64,000 nucleotides of DNA from Bigelowiella natans CCMP2755 (lineage: Eukaryota; Cercozoa; Chlorarachniophyceae), in NCBI GenBank assembly GCA_000320545.1, contig ADNK01003025.1:62001-126000 (forward strand), given 5' to 3'. Every line of letters begins with the position of its first letter. The stretch's first letter is position 1. The notes beneath the pieces are model-generated. The model made no database searches, was not told the origin of the DNA, and saw nothing but the letters and a program-made list of their open reading frames with translations. Below are positions 27,001 through 42,000 of the stretch, piece after piece. The position numbers and the translations under genes are program-made.

Positions 27001-30000
27001 GTTCACATTCAATCTGAAACGTTGAACATTTATATTGAGTCAACGCCAGGATCCCAAGGACAGATGGATACCAACACACCTGTGACCTGGAAATCTGCAG
27101 CAGATCTTTCCTTCGAGGTCCCTGTATTTGTCCAGGGTGAGGATTCATGGATGATTCAAGCGGATAGTGACGAAGATGCAGATGGAACTATTTCGTTTTC
27201 GTCTGCAGCTAATATCTATGTCGTCGATGCTACCGTCGATCAGATTCAGTTGACTGCTGCTGATGTCATGTTGGATTCAACTTTGCAGGCAATGCACGCT
27301 AATGTTACCGTACAAGCATCAAATCATTCAAACTCGATGATCAGTGTTGGTGTAAACAAAGGCGGAATGCATTTAAGCGATGCAGAAATTGATCGCATTT
27401 TGACTACGAGTATCATCACCATTGGAAGCAGACAAACAGACTTTGTGAATGTCGACACACTTAGTCGTAATGATCACACAGCAGATATGCAGTTCATTGC
27501 ACTGTACTATCTGAAGGTTGTTGGAGGTAACTCTCTGACGAACTCGACAACGACGCTCATTTCCGACGGACACTTAGATGTTTTGTCTGGGTTGACAGTA
27601 CACCAAGGAAATCTATTTGTCACCGCGGATGGCAATTGCAACAAAACTGGTACGTTCACAATTGGTTCATTCGGCTCTATTACCGTTAAGAGCCAGGATG
27701 TGTTCGTGCGCGCTCGAGAAGTAGATTTCTTCGGACGCTTGGATGTAGGAAACGCACTTCTGGATATCACAAGTTGCTCTTCTTATTCCATCGATGTTGG
27801 AAAAGATAGATTCTTTGGCGATCAACTTCCTGCAGAAATGCATGTTGCTAGGGAGGACTTGCAGCAGATTGCAGCAACAAACCTTACTATTTCTGCTGTG
27901 AGTGCCAATTTGTCAGTGTATTACACCGATTCTGGCGATACGCCCTACCACACTGACCGCATCACTCTGAACGCAGATCAGTACTTAACATTCTACGAAT
28001 CGAGTATCTTCAGGTCGTTGCGGGCAGTAGCTCCAAGAATTGACCTGCTTCACGATCTTAAGGTTACTCACGGGCATCTGATCTTGGAATCAAACGTTCT
28101 CGACGTTGCTACCATGGTCCATGTACAATCTGAAGCTACGAACATATATATCGAACCTATTCAAGGTGGACAGGGTATTGCTTACACTGATACGCCAGTG
28201 AACTGGCGTTCGGTTAACGATATCACCTTTAATGTTCCATTATACGTTCGCGGATCGGAGACGTTGACACTTAACGCTGATAGCGATGAAGACGCAAATG
28301 GAGATCTAGTGTTCTCTGTTGAAGCCAACATCGTCGCCACCGAAAACAGTGTACAACAATTCTTCTTTACAGCTGCAGATATGAAGATGGAGTCCTTTGT
28401 TGAGGCCCTCATGGCTAATGTTACTGTACAAACTTCCAACTACACGAATTCTGTTCTTAGTATTGGGAATAACCATGGTGGGTTCTGGCTCAGCGATGCG
28501 GAGCTTGACCGTATCAGGACAAGAACGACTCTTAATATTGGAAATCTTCAAACAGACAATATCTTCATTGACGGAGTCAGCCACACAGAGAAGCCAAAGG
28601 ATGTTTTTATTACCGCGGCAAACAGGGTCAGCTTTGAAAGCCAACCTTCAACATTTGTGACAAGAATTGGTGTTCATGCTGACAACGATATCAGCATCAG
28701 CACTAATCTTACGGTAACGGGTCGGGGCGAATCCGTGATTTTGTCTGCGGATTCGAAATGCAATGGCACAGGAAGTCTCATCGTTTCACCACTTGGATCA
28801 GTGAAGGTGGTCGATAGTATTCTTACTATTCAGGCTAACGATGTAGATCTCCGTGGATCAATTGTATCCGGCACGACAACAACTCATTTTGTTGGTTGCT
28901 CCGGAGTCAACATCGATGTAGGAGGCGATGGTACGTCAACTACAGGCCAAATGACACTGGAAAAAAGCGAACTGCAACGTATTATTAGTACAAATCTTTC
29001 TTTCAGCGCAGTGACGGCAAGCATTTATGTGTATGACACCGTAATTACTGACACCGCGACTGTTGCTGGGCGTGTCACTCTACACGCTAGAGACAATATT
29101 GTCTTCGCTGGGCCGGGGGCAAGCACCTGGAAAGAACTCAGAGCAGCTGCCGATACTGTTAACATTTCTGCTGATATCAAGGTGACAGAGGGTCATATGA
29201 TATATGAAGCTCATGAATATAACGTTGCCTCTGGTGTTTGGATTCAAAGTGAGGTCCAAAACATCTACGTCGAACCTACACTTGGAGGGAATGGAAGCAT
29301 GGCGACAAACACACCAGTCTGGTGGAAAAGTGCTGGTGACATCACCTTTGATGTTCCTGTCAAAGTCTTCGGTTCTTCCATTCTCGCCTTCCAGGCGGAC
29401 TCAAATGAAGACGCGTCTGGTACTATTTCGTTCTCAGCACACTCAAACTTGACTGTGGTTGATCCGTCAGTTAAGCATGTACAAGTAACTGCAGCTGATG
29501 TGATCCTTGAAACGGAAATGAATGCTCTGAACGCTAACGTTACTTTCGAAACATCTAACTACACTCATGCGGTAATGAGTCTTGGTAAGAATTACGGAGG
29601 TCTGCATCTTACAGATACAGAATTAGATCGCATTACGTCTGTGAATGCAATAACCTTCGGTAGTACGCAAACTGATGTCCTCTGGATTGATGGATTTTCA
29701 TCTGTTGAAACCCCTCAAACAGTTTACCTGCTTTCCATGAATAGGATTAACTTCTTAGGAAAGGGGTCGTACTTCCATACTAATGTAGAAATGCACGCCA
29801 ATAATGATGTTATTGTCGATTCTCTTGTCAACATCACGGGGACTGTCATCGTCGTTGCAGACGCAACGTGCAATCACACTGGAGAATTTATACTGACTTC
29901 CCAAGGAACATTAAATGCTTCTGGATACGACGTAACAATACAGGCTCATGATATGACCATTAATCATCCTCTGATTTCAGGAAAAGCTCCTATGCATTTC

Positions 30001-33000
30001 ATTGGATGCACTGGTGTGTCGATTGACGTTGGTGGCATGGGTACCGACTTTGGCGACATGAAGATTTCCCGACCCGAGCTCCAATTCATAGTGTCTACCA
30101 ACTTATCTTTCAAGTCTGTGAGCTCGCGCATCAGAGTCTATGAAACTATTTGGACAGACACCGAAACGGTGCAAGGTCAGGTAAGTTTCCACGCCTACGA
30201 CTATGTCGATTTCCTCGGATCATCCGTGTGGAAGTCTGCATACGCTGTCGCACCCCACATCAGCATCAGAGAGCACCTCAAAGTCTCAGATGAGGTCCTT
30301 ATGTTTGAGGCCAGGAATTACAGCGTTGGACCAGGTGTCAGAATGACATCCGAGAGAGATGACATTCATCTGCTACCTCTCACGAGTCACGTTACGATTC
30401 CATCTCGCATGGATCTTCAAGCGCCCGTAACAATGCGTGCTTGGAGTGATATCATTGTTGACATGCCCATCGATGTATCTGGATCCGGTACATTAATGTT
30501 TGTTGCTGATAGCAACGAGGATGCAGTTGGACTCTTATCGTTTTCAAGTGTATCCGCAGTAACAGTGGAGAGCACCCAAGTTCAACGGGTTGTTCTCACT
30601 GCAGCAGATATTAACATTGGAGCAGCACTCAAAGCTGCTACAGCAAATGTAACCGTGCAAGTTACCAACACAAGCAACTCCGTGATGAGTGTCGGTGCGA
30701 ATCACGGAGGATTGTGGCTGAGCGATGAGGAGCTTGATCGCATTACTACATCAACGACTCTAACCCTCGGCAGTAAGCAAACTGACACTCTCAATCTTGA
30801 TGGCGTTACTCACACAGATACACCTGTGAAGGTGTATTTGGAGACTATGAATGAAATCAAATTCCGAGGAAGTCCTTCGCTTTTCATGACTGAGGTATCG
30901 ATTGAGGCTGACAACGACATTTCGATTGATTCCAACGTCACCATTAACGATGGAAAAGTTGATTTCGTCGCGGATGCAACTTGCAATCAAACGGGAAGGA
31001 TCCTCATCAGCAGTCTGGGATCTGTAACTGTGACAAATAATCCATTGACTTTCAGGGCATACGATATGATCATCAATGGCCCTGTCAAATCCGGTACACA
31101 ACCTACAGAAATCTACGGCTGCCCTGGTATTTCTATTGATATTGGAGGCTCTGGAATTTCAGATACTTCTCCTATGAGAATTGACCAGGGAGAACTTGGT
31201 CAAATCCATAGCAATAACCTCACGTTTACTGCTCTAAATGCCAACTTGACAGTTTACAAAATGGTTTCTGCGGATACCATGGGAGTTATGGACAGAATAT
31301 TCATGGATGCAGGGGTTAAGATCACTTTCTACGAATCGACTATCTTCAAATCTCTGCGTGCGACTGCCCCGATCATAAACATTTTCAATGATATGAAAGT
31401 TACCGAGGGCCATATGGTTCTTGAGGCAAACAAATATAATGTGTCCTCTGGAACCTACGTACATTCCGAGGTTCAGAACATTTACGTTGAGCCTTTGCAA
31501 GAGGGATTCTCGCATATGTACCTCGTTACACCTGTAACGTGGAGAAGTGCTGAGGATATCACATTTGAAGTCCCAATGCATGCGGCGGGCTCAGGATCCT
31601 TGACATTCTTTACGGACCACGACGATGACAATAGTGGAACCCTTTCTTTCAATAGCCATGCATATGTCAGAGTTGTCGATCCTCAAGTACAACAAGTACT
31701 GCTCACAGCCTCAGACATTATCTTAGAAGCCCCGATTCATGGCATGCAAGCAAATGTAAGTGTCCAAGTTTCGAACTACTCTGGCTCAACATTGAGTTTG
31801 GGTGGAAATCACGGAGGTCTACATTTGAGTGATGCCGAGCTAGATCGTATCACAACCGCCACAAGTTTGACAATTGGCAGTCTTCAAACTGATCGAATCA
31901 TCGTTGACGGTATCACACATGATGATACCCCAGCAGATGTGATCTTTATCAGTATGAATGCGATTGACTTTGTTGGAAATTCATCAACATTCTCTTCTCG
32001 TATGGGAATGTACGCTGACAACCACATAAACGTTGCCACTAACCTGACAACTACTGGTGGTACGATGACGATCGTTTCTGACTCCACTTGTAACAAGACC
32101 GGAGAACTAACAGTTACGTCAAGAGGCTCTATTACTTCCACAGACAATACAATGTGGATCCAGGCACACGATGTTCACATCAGTGGTCCTTTGGATTCTG
32201 GTGCTACTGCAATGCACTTCGTTGGATGTGATGGAGTGTCCATTGATGTCGGCGGAAACGGTGTAACAACCACTGGGCAAATGAGGGTAGACCAATCTGA
32301 GCTTCGTATGCTCACGAGCACAAATCTAACCTTCAATGCTGAAAGCTCAAACATCCACGTCTACGAGACTGTAATAATGGATACCAATGACGTGGCAAAT
32401 CGTATTACCTTCAATGCACGATACGACCTTGTTTTCGCTGGTTCCAACATCTTTAAGTCTATCCGTGCGTGGGCTACAAGAATTAACATTACTGCAGATA
32501 TGAAGGTGACGGAGGGACACATGATCTTCGAAGCCGATAAATACTACGTCGACGGAGGCGTATGGGTACAATCAGAAGTGCTGAACATCTACGTGGAACC
32601 TCATGTTGGCAAGAATGCGACTATGCTTACGGGTACTCCTATTACTTGGAGAAGTGCCCGTGATCTCACCTTTGAGGTACCTGTTGATGTTTGGGGCTCC
32701 GGAAGTGTCATGCTCCAGGCTGATAGTGACGAGGATGCTGATGGAACGTTGTCCTTCAGTTCTGTCTCAGATGTGACAGTGATTGATAGTATGGTTCAGC
32801 ATGTTGTCCTAACGGCTGCTGACATCATATGGGAGCCTAAATTGCTGGCTTCTCAGGCAAATATCACAATCCAACCTTCCAACTACACTGGAGCTACGCT
32901 CAGTGTAGGAGCCAATCATGGAGGCTTACATATCAGCGATTCAGAACTTGATCGAATGAACAGTACTACATCTTTGCAGCTAGGAAGTCTACAGACAGAT

Positions 33001-36000
33001 AGAATCTTCATTGATGCCGTGACACACACTGATACTCCAGCTGATGTTTATATCGTAAGTACGAACAGCATTGAGTTCATCGGAGGCCCATCTAGTTTCC
33101 TGTCGCGGATCGGAATACACGCGGATAACCATGTATTGGTTGATACCCCACTTGATGTATATCGGGGCACGGTGACTATCGTTGCTGATGCCACTTGCAA
33201 CAAGACCGGTGTTTTCACCAAAACAGCCACAGGTTCTGTGAATTCGCATAACAATGCCTTCTGGATTCAAGCGCATGACGTTAATTTCACACATCCTGGC
33301 CGCGTTACAGCTGGGCAATCTGCACTTCACTTTGTTGGATGCTCTAACATCTCCATCGATGTCGGTGGAGATGGAACTATGGCAACCGGTGATATGCGGG
33401 TGGATCGAACGGAGCTTCAGCTTCTAACGAGCACAAACCTTACGTTCAACTCAGAGACTGCAAATGTGCACGTGTATGATACAGTCATTACTGACACTAC
33501 CGAGGTACTGGACCGGGTGACTTTCAACGCGTACCACAATTTGGTGTTTGCTGGATCTAACGTGTTTAAGTCTGTGCGCGGTGTCGCTCCAACTATCAAC
33601 ATCACTGCAGATATGAAGGTTACAGAAAGCCATCTAGTCTTGGAGGCCAGGCATTACAATGTAGAAGGTGGTGTATGGATTCAATCTGAAGTTGAAAACA
33701 TTTACGTTGAACCAACGAAAGGAGCTTCCGGCTCTTTGATTACCAACACTCCGGTAACCTGGATGAGTGCAAATGATATCACTTTCGAGGTACCGATGTA
33801 TGTAACAGGTTCAGGCTCCCTAAACTTCAAGGCAGATAGTGATGAAAGTAGTGAAGGAACTCTTTCCTTTTCATCAGTATCAAATATCGAAGTTAGAGAT
33901 CCTTCTGTACACCAAATTCTCTTCACGGCAGGAGACATCATTCTTGAGTCGAACGTGAACGCACTTGCAGCTAACGTTACTGTTCAAGTTACGAATTACA
34001 CAAACTCTGTGATGAGTGTTGGTGCAAATCATGGCGGTCTTCATCTGAGCGATGCTGAGCTTGATCGTATCACCACTTCGACCACTTTGCAGCTTGGAAG
34101 TCTCCAAACTGACCTATTGTACTTGGATGGAGCTAGTCATTTAGACGTTCCTATCAATGTTTATCTTGTCAGTATGAACCAGATTGCTGTGACAGGAGCA
34201 CCGTCATCATTCGTAACTGAGGTTGAATTCCACGCAGATAACGATATCTGGGTAGATGCAAATCTAACCGTAAACAATGGAGACCTATCAATTATTGCGG
34301 ATGCAACATGCAACGGGACTGGCTTGTTCACGATAACACCGAATGGAGGTGTACGGGCAATGGATAGGGTGCTACTTATCCAGAGTCATGACGTTGACAT
34401 TTTCGGCCCAATCTACTCAGGAAATTCTGCTACGCACTTTGTAGGATGCTCTTCAGTCTCTATCGATGTTGGTGGAGATCATCCTACTAGCACTGGTCAG
34501 ATGAAGATCAACCAAACTGAGCTAGCAATGATCCAAAGTACGAACTTGACATTCACTTCTATCACGGCTGATATCAACCTGTACCAAATGGTTCCGGCTG
34601 ATACTGAAAAGGTGACGGGTAGACTATTCTTCACCGCAGCTGAACATTTGAACTTCATGGAAAGCACTATCTTTAAGTCACTTCGTGTATCAAGTCCTAA
34701 GATGAATATCTCTGACGACATTAAGATAACGGAGGGTCATTTGGTGCTCGAGGCCACTGAATTTAATGTTGACTCGGGTGTCTGGGTACAAAATGAAGGG
34801 CTTAACATCTACGTTGAACCAATGCAAGGAGGGACGGGCCACATGCGCACCGATACTCCTGTATACTGGCGCAGTGCAGGGGACTTGACGTATCAAGTTC
34901 CAATGACTGTTCTCGGCTCAGGAAACATTATGTTCCAAGCCGACAGTAACGAGGATGCTGACGGAACTCTTACATTTTATGAGGGAGCCAACGTCACTGC
35001 TAAAGTTCAATCTATCCAAGGATTTGTTCTTACCGGGGCAGATTTGATATTGAACTCTTACTTGGATGCCCTCCAGGCTAACGTAACGGTTCAAGTATCC
35101 AACTACTCTGGATCCACACTGAGCTTGGGTGGTTTCCACGGTGGCATGCACGTTAGTGATGCAGAGTTAGACCGAATCAAAACGGTCACTTCTCTCACTA
35201 TTGGAAGCCTTCAAACAGATCGTATTGTTGTTGATGGAGCTTCACACGTTGATACTCCAGCTGATTTCTACCTTATTAGTAACAACAAGATTGAATTTAT
35301 CGGAGCTCCTTCCAGCTTTGTAACCCGGGTTGGAATTCACGCAGACAACGATATCACCGTAGCATCTCCGATCACCGTGAACGGGGGCACTGTGACAGTT
35401 GTCGCAGACTCCACTTGTAATGCAACGGGAGTTCTGCACGTTGAACCTTCTGGATCAATCACATCTGTAAATAATGTGATGTGGATTCAAGCATACGATG
35501 TGAAAATCTTTGGACCATTGAACAGTGGTAACACAGCTATGCATTTCGTTGGATGCGATGGCGTGTCGATCGATGTTGGAGGTAACGGAGCATCTAGTAC
35601 AGGACAGATGCGTGTTGACAGGGGAGAGTTGAGACTTTTGACCAGCACAAACCTGACATTCAACTCAGAAAGCGCGAACATTCATGTATACGACACAGTG
35701 GTTTCCGATACAGCGACTATCACTGACAGGATCACATTTAATGCTGACAAGAATCTCGCTTTTGTCGGATCCAATGTGTTCAAATCAATCCGGGCTAACT
35801 CTCCAAAGATCAATATTTCAGCAGACATGAAAGTTACTGAAGGACATATGATTCTTGAGTCCCTTGAATATCATGTTGACGGTGGAGTATGGGTGCAATC
35901 TGAGACCTTGAACATCTATGTCGAATCGATCAATGGAGCAAGCTCAAAGATGGTAACTGGTACCCCTGTTACTTGGAGAAGCGCTCACGACCTAACCTTC

Positions 36001-39000
36001 GAGGTTCCTGTCAATGCATGGGGATCTGGAAGTGTAATGCTGCAAGCTGATAGCGACGAAGATGCTGATGGAACAATGACATTTAGTCCAGCAGCACATC
36101 TTACTGTCGTCGACACTCAACTTCAGCATGTACACTTAACGGCAGCAGATATTATCTGGGATTCGCTGTTGAAAGCTTCCCAGGCTAACATCACTGTCCA
36201 AGTTTCCAACTACAGCAACTCTATTCTAAGTGTAGGTGCTAATCACGGAGGTTTGAACCTGGATGACAATGAGTTGGATCGATTCACAACCACATCTTCC
36301 CTTTCTTTGGGAAGTCTGCAGGTGGATAAAGTATTCATTGATGGAGCTACCCACATTGATACCCCAGCAAATGTGTACGTTGTAAGTTTCAACACAATTG
36401 ACTTCCTTGGAACTCCATCTTCATTTGCTACCAACGTTGGCCTATTTGCCGATGGACACATTACCGTCGACTCTACTATAGTTGTAGATGGGGCAGTTAA
36501 TATCCTCGCTGATGCAACTTGCAACGGAACCGGAACGTACTACGTGAAGGCAGGAGCTAGTTTGACAACGCAGAATAAGGAAATCCTTATGCAAGTGAAC
36601 GATATTGACCTCAAGGGACAACTCGATTCCGGTACCGCAGCCACTCGCTTCGTTACGTGTGACGGATATTCCATCGACATTGGCGGTGACGGAAATACGA
36701 CAACGGGTGATCTCATTGTTGATAGAAAAGAGTTATTCCAGCTTTCTGCCGGAAACCTCACATTTTCTGCAACCACCGGCAGTGCGTACATATACCACAC
36801 TGTCGTTGCGGATACCTTCCCAACGGACAATAACATACGTGTAACCGCCTACAACGACATCAGATTCTTACAAACTTCGGCCTTTAAATCGTTGAAGACT
36901 GTTGCTCCAATGATCAATATATCGGCAGATATTAAGGTCACGGAGGGGCATTTGGTAATGCAGGCTGTCGATTATGTAGTGGATTCTGACATATTCGTTC
37001 AATCAGAGAAGCAAAACATCCAAGTTCTTCCTTTCGGTTTGCATGGATCCATGAAACTGCACACACCGATGTGGTGGCGAAGTGCTGGAGACATTACATT
37101 CGAGGTCGATATGAATGTCACTGGATCGGGCTCCCTCAACTTCCAAGCTGATAGCGACGAAGATGCTGATGGAACCCTCTCCTTCAACAAACCAGCAGAC
37201 GTTATTGTGCAGGATAGCAGCCTTGTACAAGTGGTAATGACAGCTGCCGATATCATTCTTGAGTCTAAGGTGCGGGCCATGCAAGCCAATGTGACAATCC
37301 AAGTCTCGAACCATTCCGGCAGCCTTATGTCGGTAGGTGCGACGAGTCATGGTGGACTTCATATTAGCGATGCAGAGTTGGATCGAATTACTTCCGCGAG
37401 TGCACTGACCCTGGGAAGTCTCCAGACTGATAGAATTGTTATCGATGGAGTTTCCCATCTTGATACCCCTGCAGACGTATACTTCATCTCGATGAACAGT
37501 ATTGAATTCAAGGGAGCGGCTTCCAATTTTTCAACCCGAGTTGGATTGCACGCAGATAATGATATCACAGTTGGATCAGCAGTGACTGTCACTGATGGCA
37601 CTTTAACTATCGTTGCAGATTCCACGTGCAATAGAACCGGGATATTCCGAAAGACGCCATCTGGCTCTGTGACGGTGACCGACAATGTTCTGTGGATCCA
37701 AGCACATGATGTTGTGCTCGAGGCACCAGGCAGGATTGAGACTGGAAGTGCAGCGACTCACTTTGTAGGTTGCGTTGATGTTTCGATCGATGTCGGTGGA
37801 AACGGAATGACGACGACTGGTCAAATGAGAGTATCGCAATCAGAACTTGCCTTACTTACTAGCACTAATCTGACATTCAACTCTGTTGAAGCTGACATAA
37901 CTGTATACTCCACGGTTTCAGCAAACACCAAGAATATTACAGATAGGATCACCCTCAATGCCCACAAGAATCTCGCATTTGTTGGGGCATCGGAGTTTAA
38001 GAGCGTACGCGCGGTCGCTCCAAAACTCAATATTTCAGCAAATGTAATGGTCACTGAAGGTCATCTGATTTTCGAAGCAGCAGAATACTATGTTCATTCT
38101 GGAGTCCACGTCAGATCTCTAGTTCAAAACATTTATGTAGAACCAACATCTGGCACTATGTCTGGAAGTATGATAACTGAGACACCAGTGACATGGACTA
38201 GCGCGAACGATATTACTTTTGAAGTTTCCCAGAAAGCCATTGGAAGTGGTGAAATGCTATTCTTCTCTGACTCTGATGCGAGCGGCGAAGGTGACATCAC
38301 CCTTTCGGAACTGGCCAACGTTACAATCGGAAATAACATTCCCGAGGTCACTTTCAAAGGACGTGACTTCGAGATGTTAAGTCACTTGAATGCCCTCAAG
38401 ACGAATGTTACATTGTGCACTTCTGTGTACACAAACGCCACAATGTCTATTGGTAATCTACACAATGGATACCATGTTAATAATGCCGAACTTCTCAGGA
38501 TTCACACAGAGAAGGTGTTGCGCATTGGATGCGAACAAACTACAAAGAATATCATTTTCGATGGTGCTTCATATGTTGGACAGTCCAGAATGGTACGCGT
38601 CGACAGTATGCACAGCATATTCTTTAAGCAAGAGAACAACAGCTTTAGCACGAACCTCGTCATGACCGCTAAACACGATGTTCTCATTGATGCGAATGTC
38701 TTTGCAGACGGATTTGTTAACATCGTGGCAGATGCTGATTGTATCTACAACGGATCTATCTCGATTCTCAACAACCACTACGTTGATAGCAACCACAATT
38801 TGATCCATGTCGTAGCGCATGATATGACCATTAACGGCCATTTTAAGGGTGGAGATCATGCGATCAATCTTGAAATTTGTCCTGGCAAGCACATTCACAT
38901 CGGTGGAGGCAACAACACCAGTGGCAATCAGATGATCCTTCACCAACATGAACTTGATAGAATGGCAAGTGAAAACTTGACGGTAATATGTAAGGATTGT

Positions 39001-42000
39001 ACCATTGACGTGTATCGATTCGTGCAAAATACTCGACAAGTACCAGGAGAAGTTTTCTTTAAAGCTGGACGAGACATCCGCTTCCTCGAGCCCACTGTTT
39101 TCAAGGATCTCACCGCAATTGCACAAGGTGCAATTCGCATTAATGCCGAGATTCATGTAATGGAAGGCGATATGGAATTGGAAGCTTCCAGTTATGACAT
39201 TGGACCTGGAGTTATGCTTTCGGCTATGGAAGAAAACATCCATATCCGAACATTGTCAGCACCAATGAAGCTGGAAGCTCCTGCCATTTGGAGGGCCGCG
39301 AAAAATATCTATGTTGAACCTACCGTCGTAATCAACGGAAGCGGAACTGTTGATTTCAATTCGGACTTCAACAACGACGATGTCGGTGAGTTGAAGTGTG
39401 CTTCAGGATCTAACTTTACAGTTGTTGATCCTGCTGTATCACAAATTCGTCTGACAGCTTCTAAGCTGGATCTGGCGTGCTACCTTAAAGCACTTGATGC
39501 TAATGTGACAGTCCAACTTTCCGATCATCCAGGATCTACCCTAAGTGTAGGTAATGACCATGGTGGTCTGCACCTGGATGATGGAGAGCTTGATCGAATC
39601 ACTACCACATCAGCATTCACCTTCGGAAGTGCACAAACTACTAACATTTACTTCGACGGTGTATCCCATTCAGACGTACCTAAGGATGTATTCGTCATCA
39701 GTCGCAACGCAATTAGATTCGAGGGATCTCCATCTTCGTTCTCTACTAGATTTAAGGCGCAAGCGGATAACGACATTTCAGTCGGTGCTCCTCTTACTGT
39801 TAGAGATGGAATTGTCACCATCACATCTGATGCTAAGTGTAACAGTTCTGGTACCTTATTCGTGACCTCGAGTGGATCTATTACAACATCTAACCAGGAA
39901 CTCTTTGTTTCTGTGCACGATGCTGTTCTTGACGGTCCTGTAAGTTCTGGTACAGCTGCAACCTATTGGACAGGATGTGCTGGTGTACACATGGTGCTAG
40001 GTAACGATGGAACGGATACACGAGGACAGATGCGCCTCTCCCAAGCTGAGTTGCGTCAATTGACCATGTCGAACTTGACGTTCACTACAAATAACGCCGA
40101 CATTTCAATTCTACACGTTGCAGTCAGAGACACAGCAACTGTAGATGGCATTGTCACCCTTGACGCTACAACTACAGGAACAATCCGATTCCTTGAAGAC
40201 TCGAGCTTCAAGTGGTTGAATACGTTCTCCGATGGCCATACTCACATCAATGCAAATCTGAACACCACAGAGAGTCATCTTGATGTGGTGTTGAGGAAGA
40301 ATGGCACGTGGTTGAGAATCAAGGAATCTACTGTTCGGGTCATCAAGGGACATCTTAAGATTGATGCTCCTGCACCTTCGAAGAAGGCAATTAATATTGT
40401 AGCTCCAGCAACACTGAAAGCTACCCAAGATATTTATCTATCACCACCTGTATATGTGAATGGATCTGGACAGATGCACTTCCATAGTGACTACGATGTT
40501 AACAAAATTGGAACCATCAGATTACGAAGCACATCAGGTGTCTACCTTGAACCAGGATCAAGCATTGCTTCAAGTGGAACTCTTGTGTTCACTGCTGCAG
40601 ATATGCACATTGATTCTCGAATTAACGCAGAGGGAGCAAACGTCACTGTGCAGACTACAGGATGGCCAAATTGGCCATTGCTGCTAGGTGATAGCTTCTC
40701 ACAAGACGGTTTGAAGCTAAGCGATTATGAGATTGACTTCTTCAACACAACTTCTCGTCTTGCTTTTGGAAGCATGATTACAAGTTCTGTGGAATTCGCA
40801 AATGTGTCCTACATGGGACTTGCTGAACACTTGGATTTCGTTTCGGTTAATAGAATTGTTGCTTCTAAGGGAGAAACGTACATCCAAGCAGGAGCTCGGG
40901 TACAATTTACCACGAATGGAGACATCGATATCCATTCCAATGTAACAATCAAAGGAACTACCATTATGAAGAGTGATATTGATTGCACACGTACTGGGAA
41001 TGTAAATGTTACAAATAGGGGATCTTTGAACACCATGAATCATGACCTCAGAATTCACGCGTTCGATATGAACATTGAAGGAGAGGTTAACACTGGATCT
41101 GAGATCTTCTCCGTCCTCGTTTGTGATGGTGTAAGCATTGATGTCGGAGGAAACGGTGATAATGCTGGTGACTTTAAACTCTCCTCAAAAGAATTGAGTT
41201 TTATCACTAGCAGCAACATGACCTTTATCACCCCAACGTCCAACATCAGCCTTTACCACACTACGCCAGTTCATACTGAAAAGGTCGCAGGATTTGTTCG
41301 ATTCGACGCTGGTGACGCAATCATCGTACACGAGAGCTCTCAGTACAAGGCATTGATTATGCTCTCGAAACGTATGACCGAGTTCCGTGCGGACACGCTT
41401 GTCTATGAGCGTGACATGTACATGGAGACCGGAGTAGGAGGTCGATTCGTCGTCTCCACTGTCAACCTTACGGCTACTTACGGAAGTATTCGATTCCAAG
41501 GTGATGCGACTCGCAAGATCTATCAAACCAGTCCATCGATCTGGACCACCGGCACCGATATCGTCGTTGGTCCACCTATGGAAGTTGTTGGTACTAAGGA
41601 GCTATTCTTCAATAGCGACTTGCACCATCAGAACGCTGGATTGATTTCGATAACCTCTAATATTACCATTAAGGATCCAAATGTGGCAAGCATCAGGATG
41701 GAAGGAAGTGACTTGCACTTCAATCCACATCTTCATGCATTGCATGCAAATATCACTATTTATACTTCTCCTTACCCAGGGTCAGTAATGAGTTTGGGTA
41801 CATTGGTGAAGGGTATGCACATCGATGACGGTGAGCTCGATAGGATGTACACGACAGGTCGAATCACTTTCGGTTTCCCAGGAACGGAAAGAATCTTCAT
41901 GTCTGGATTCAGTTATGACGGTGCTTCATATGGAGTTGACATGATCGCTCGCGAGCATGCTATCTTCTGGGGCCTGCCGAACTCGTTCAACACTGACCTC

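Larger units (their letters stand above)
14479..34461 (+). repeat. Units 14-31: three copies of a six-unit higher-order repeat
   Basis: Unit starts are 14479, 15592, 16705, 17809, 18916, 20029, 21139, 22252, 23365, 24475, 25582, 26683, 27790, 28912, 30022, 31135, 32242 and 33355. Units 14, 20 and 26 (21139 minus 14479 = 6660; 27790 minus 21139 = 6651) share a special form. Their A half has F-x-E-S-x-I-F-x-S-L and P-R-I-[DN]-L instead of F-A-G-S-x-V-F-K-S and A-P-K-M-N-I-S. Their B half has T-G-[RL]-G-E-x-V-[VI]-L-S-A-D in place of GGTVTIVAD. Units 15, 21 and 27 follow each of them with a shared form. This six-unit period of about 6.66 kb points to block duplication. The boundaries of the last copy (28-31) are less certain. 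Confidence 0.7.
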
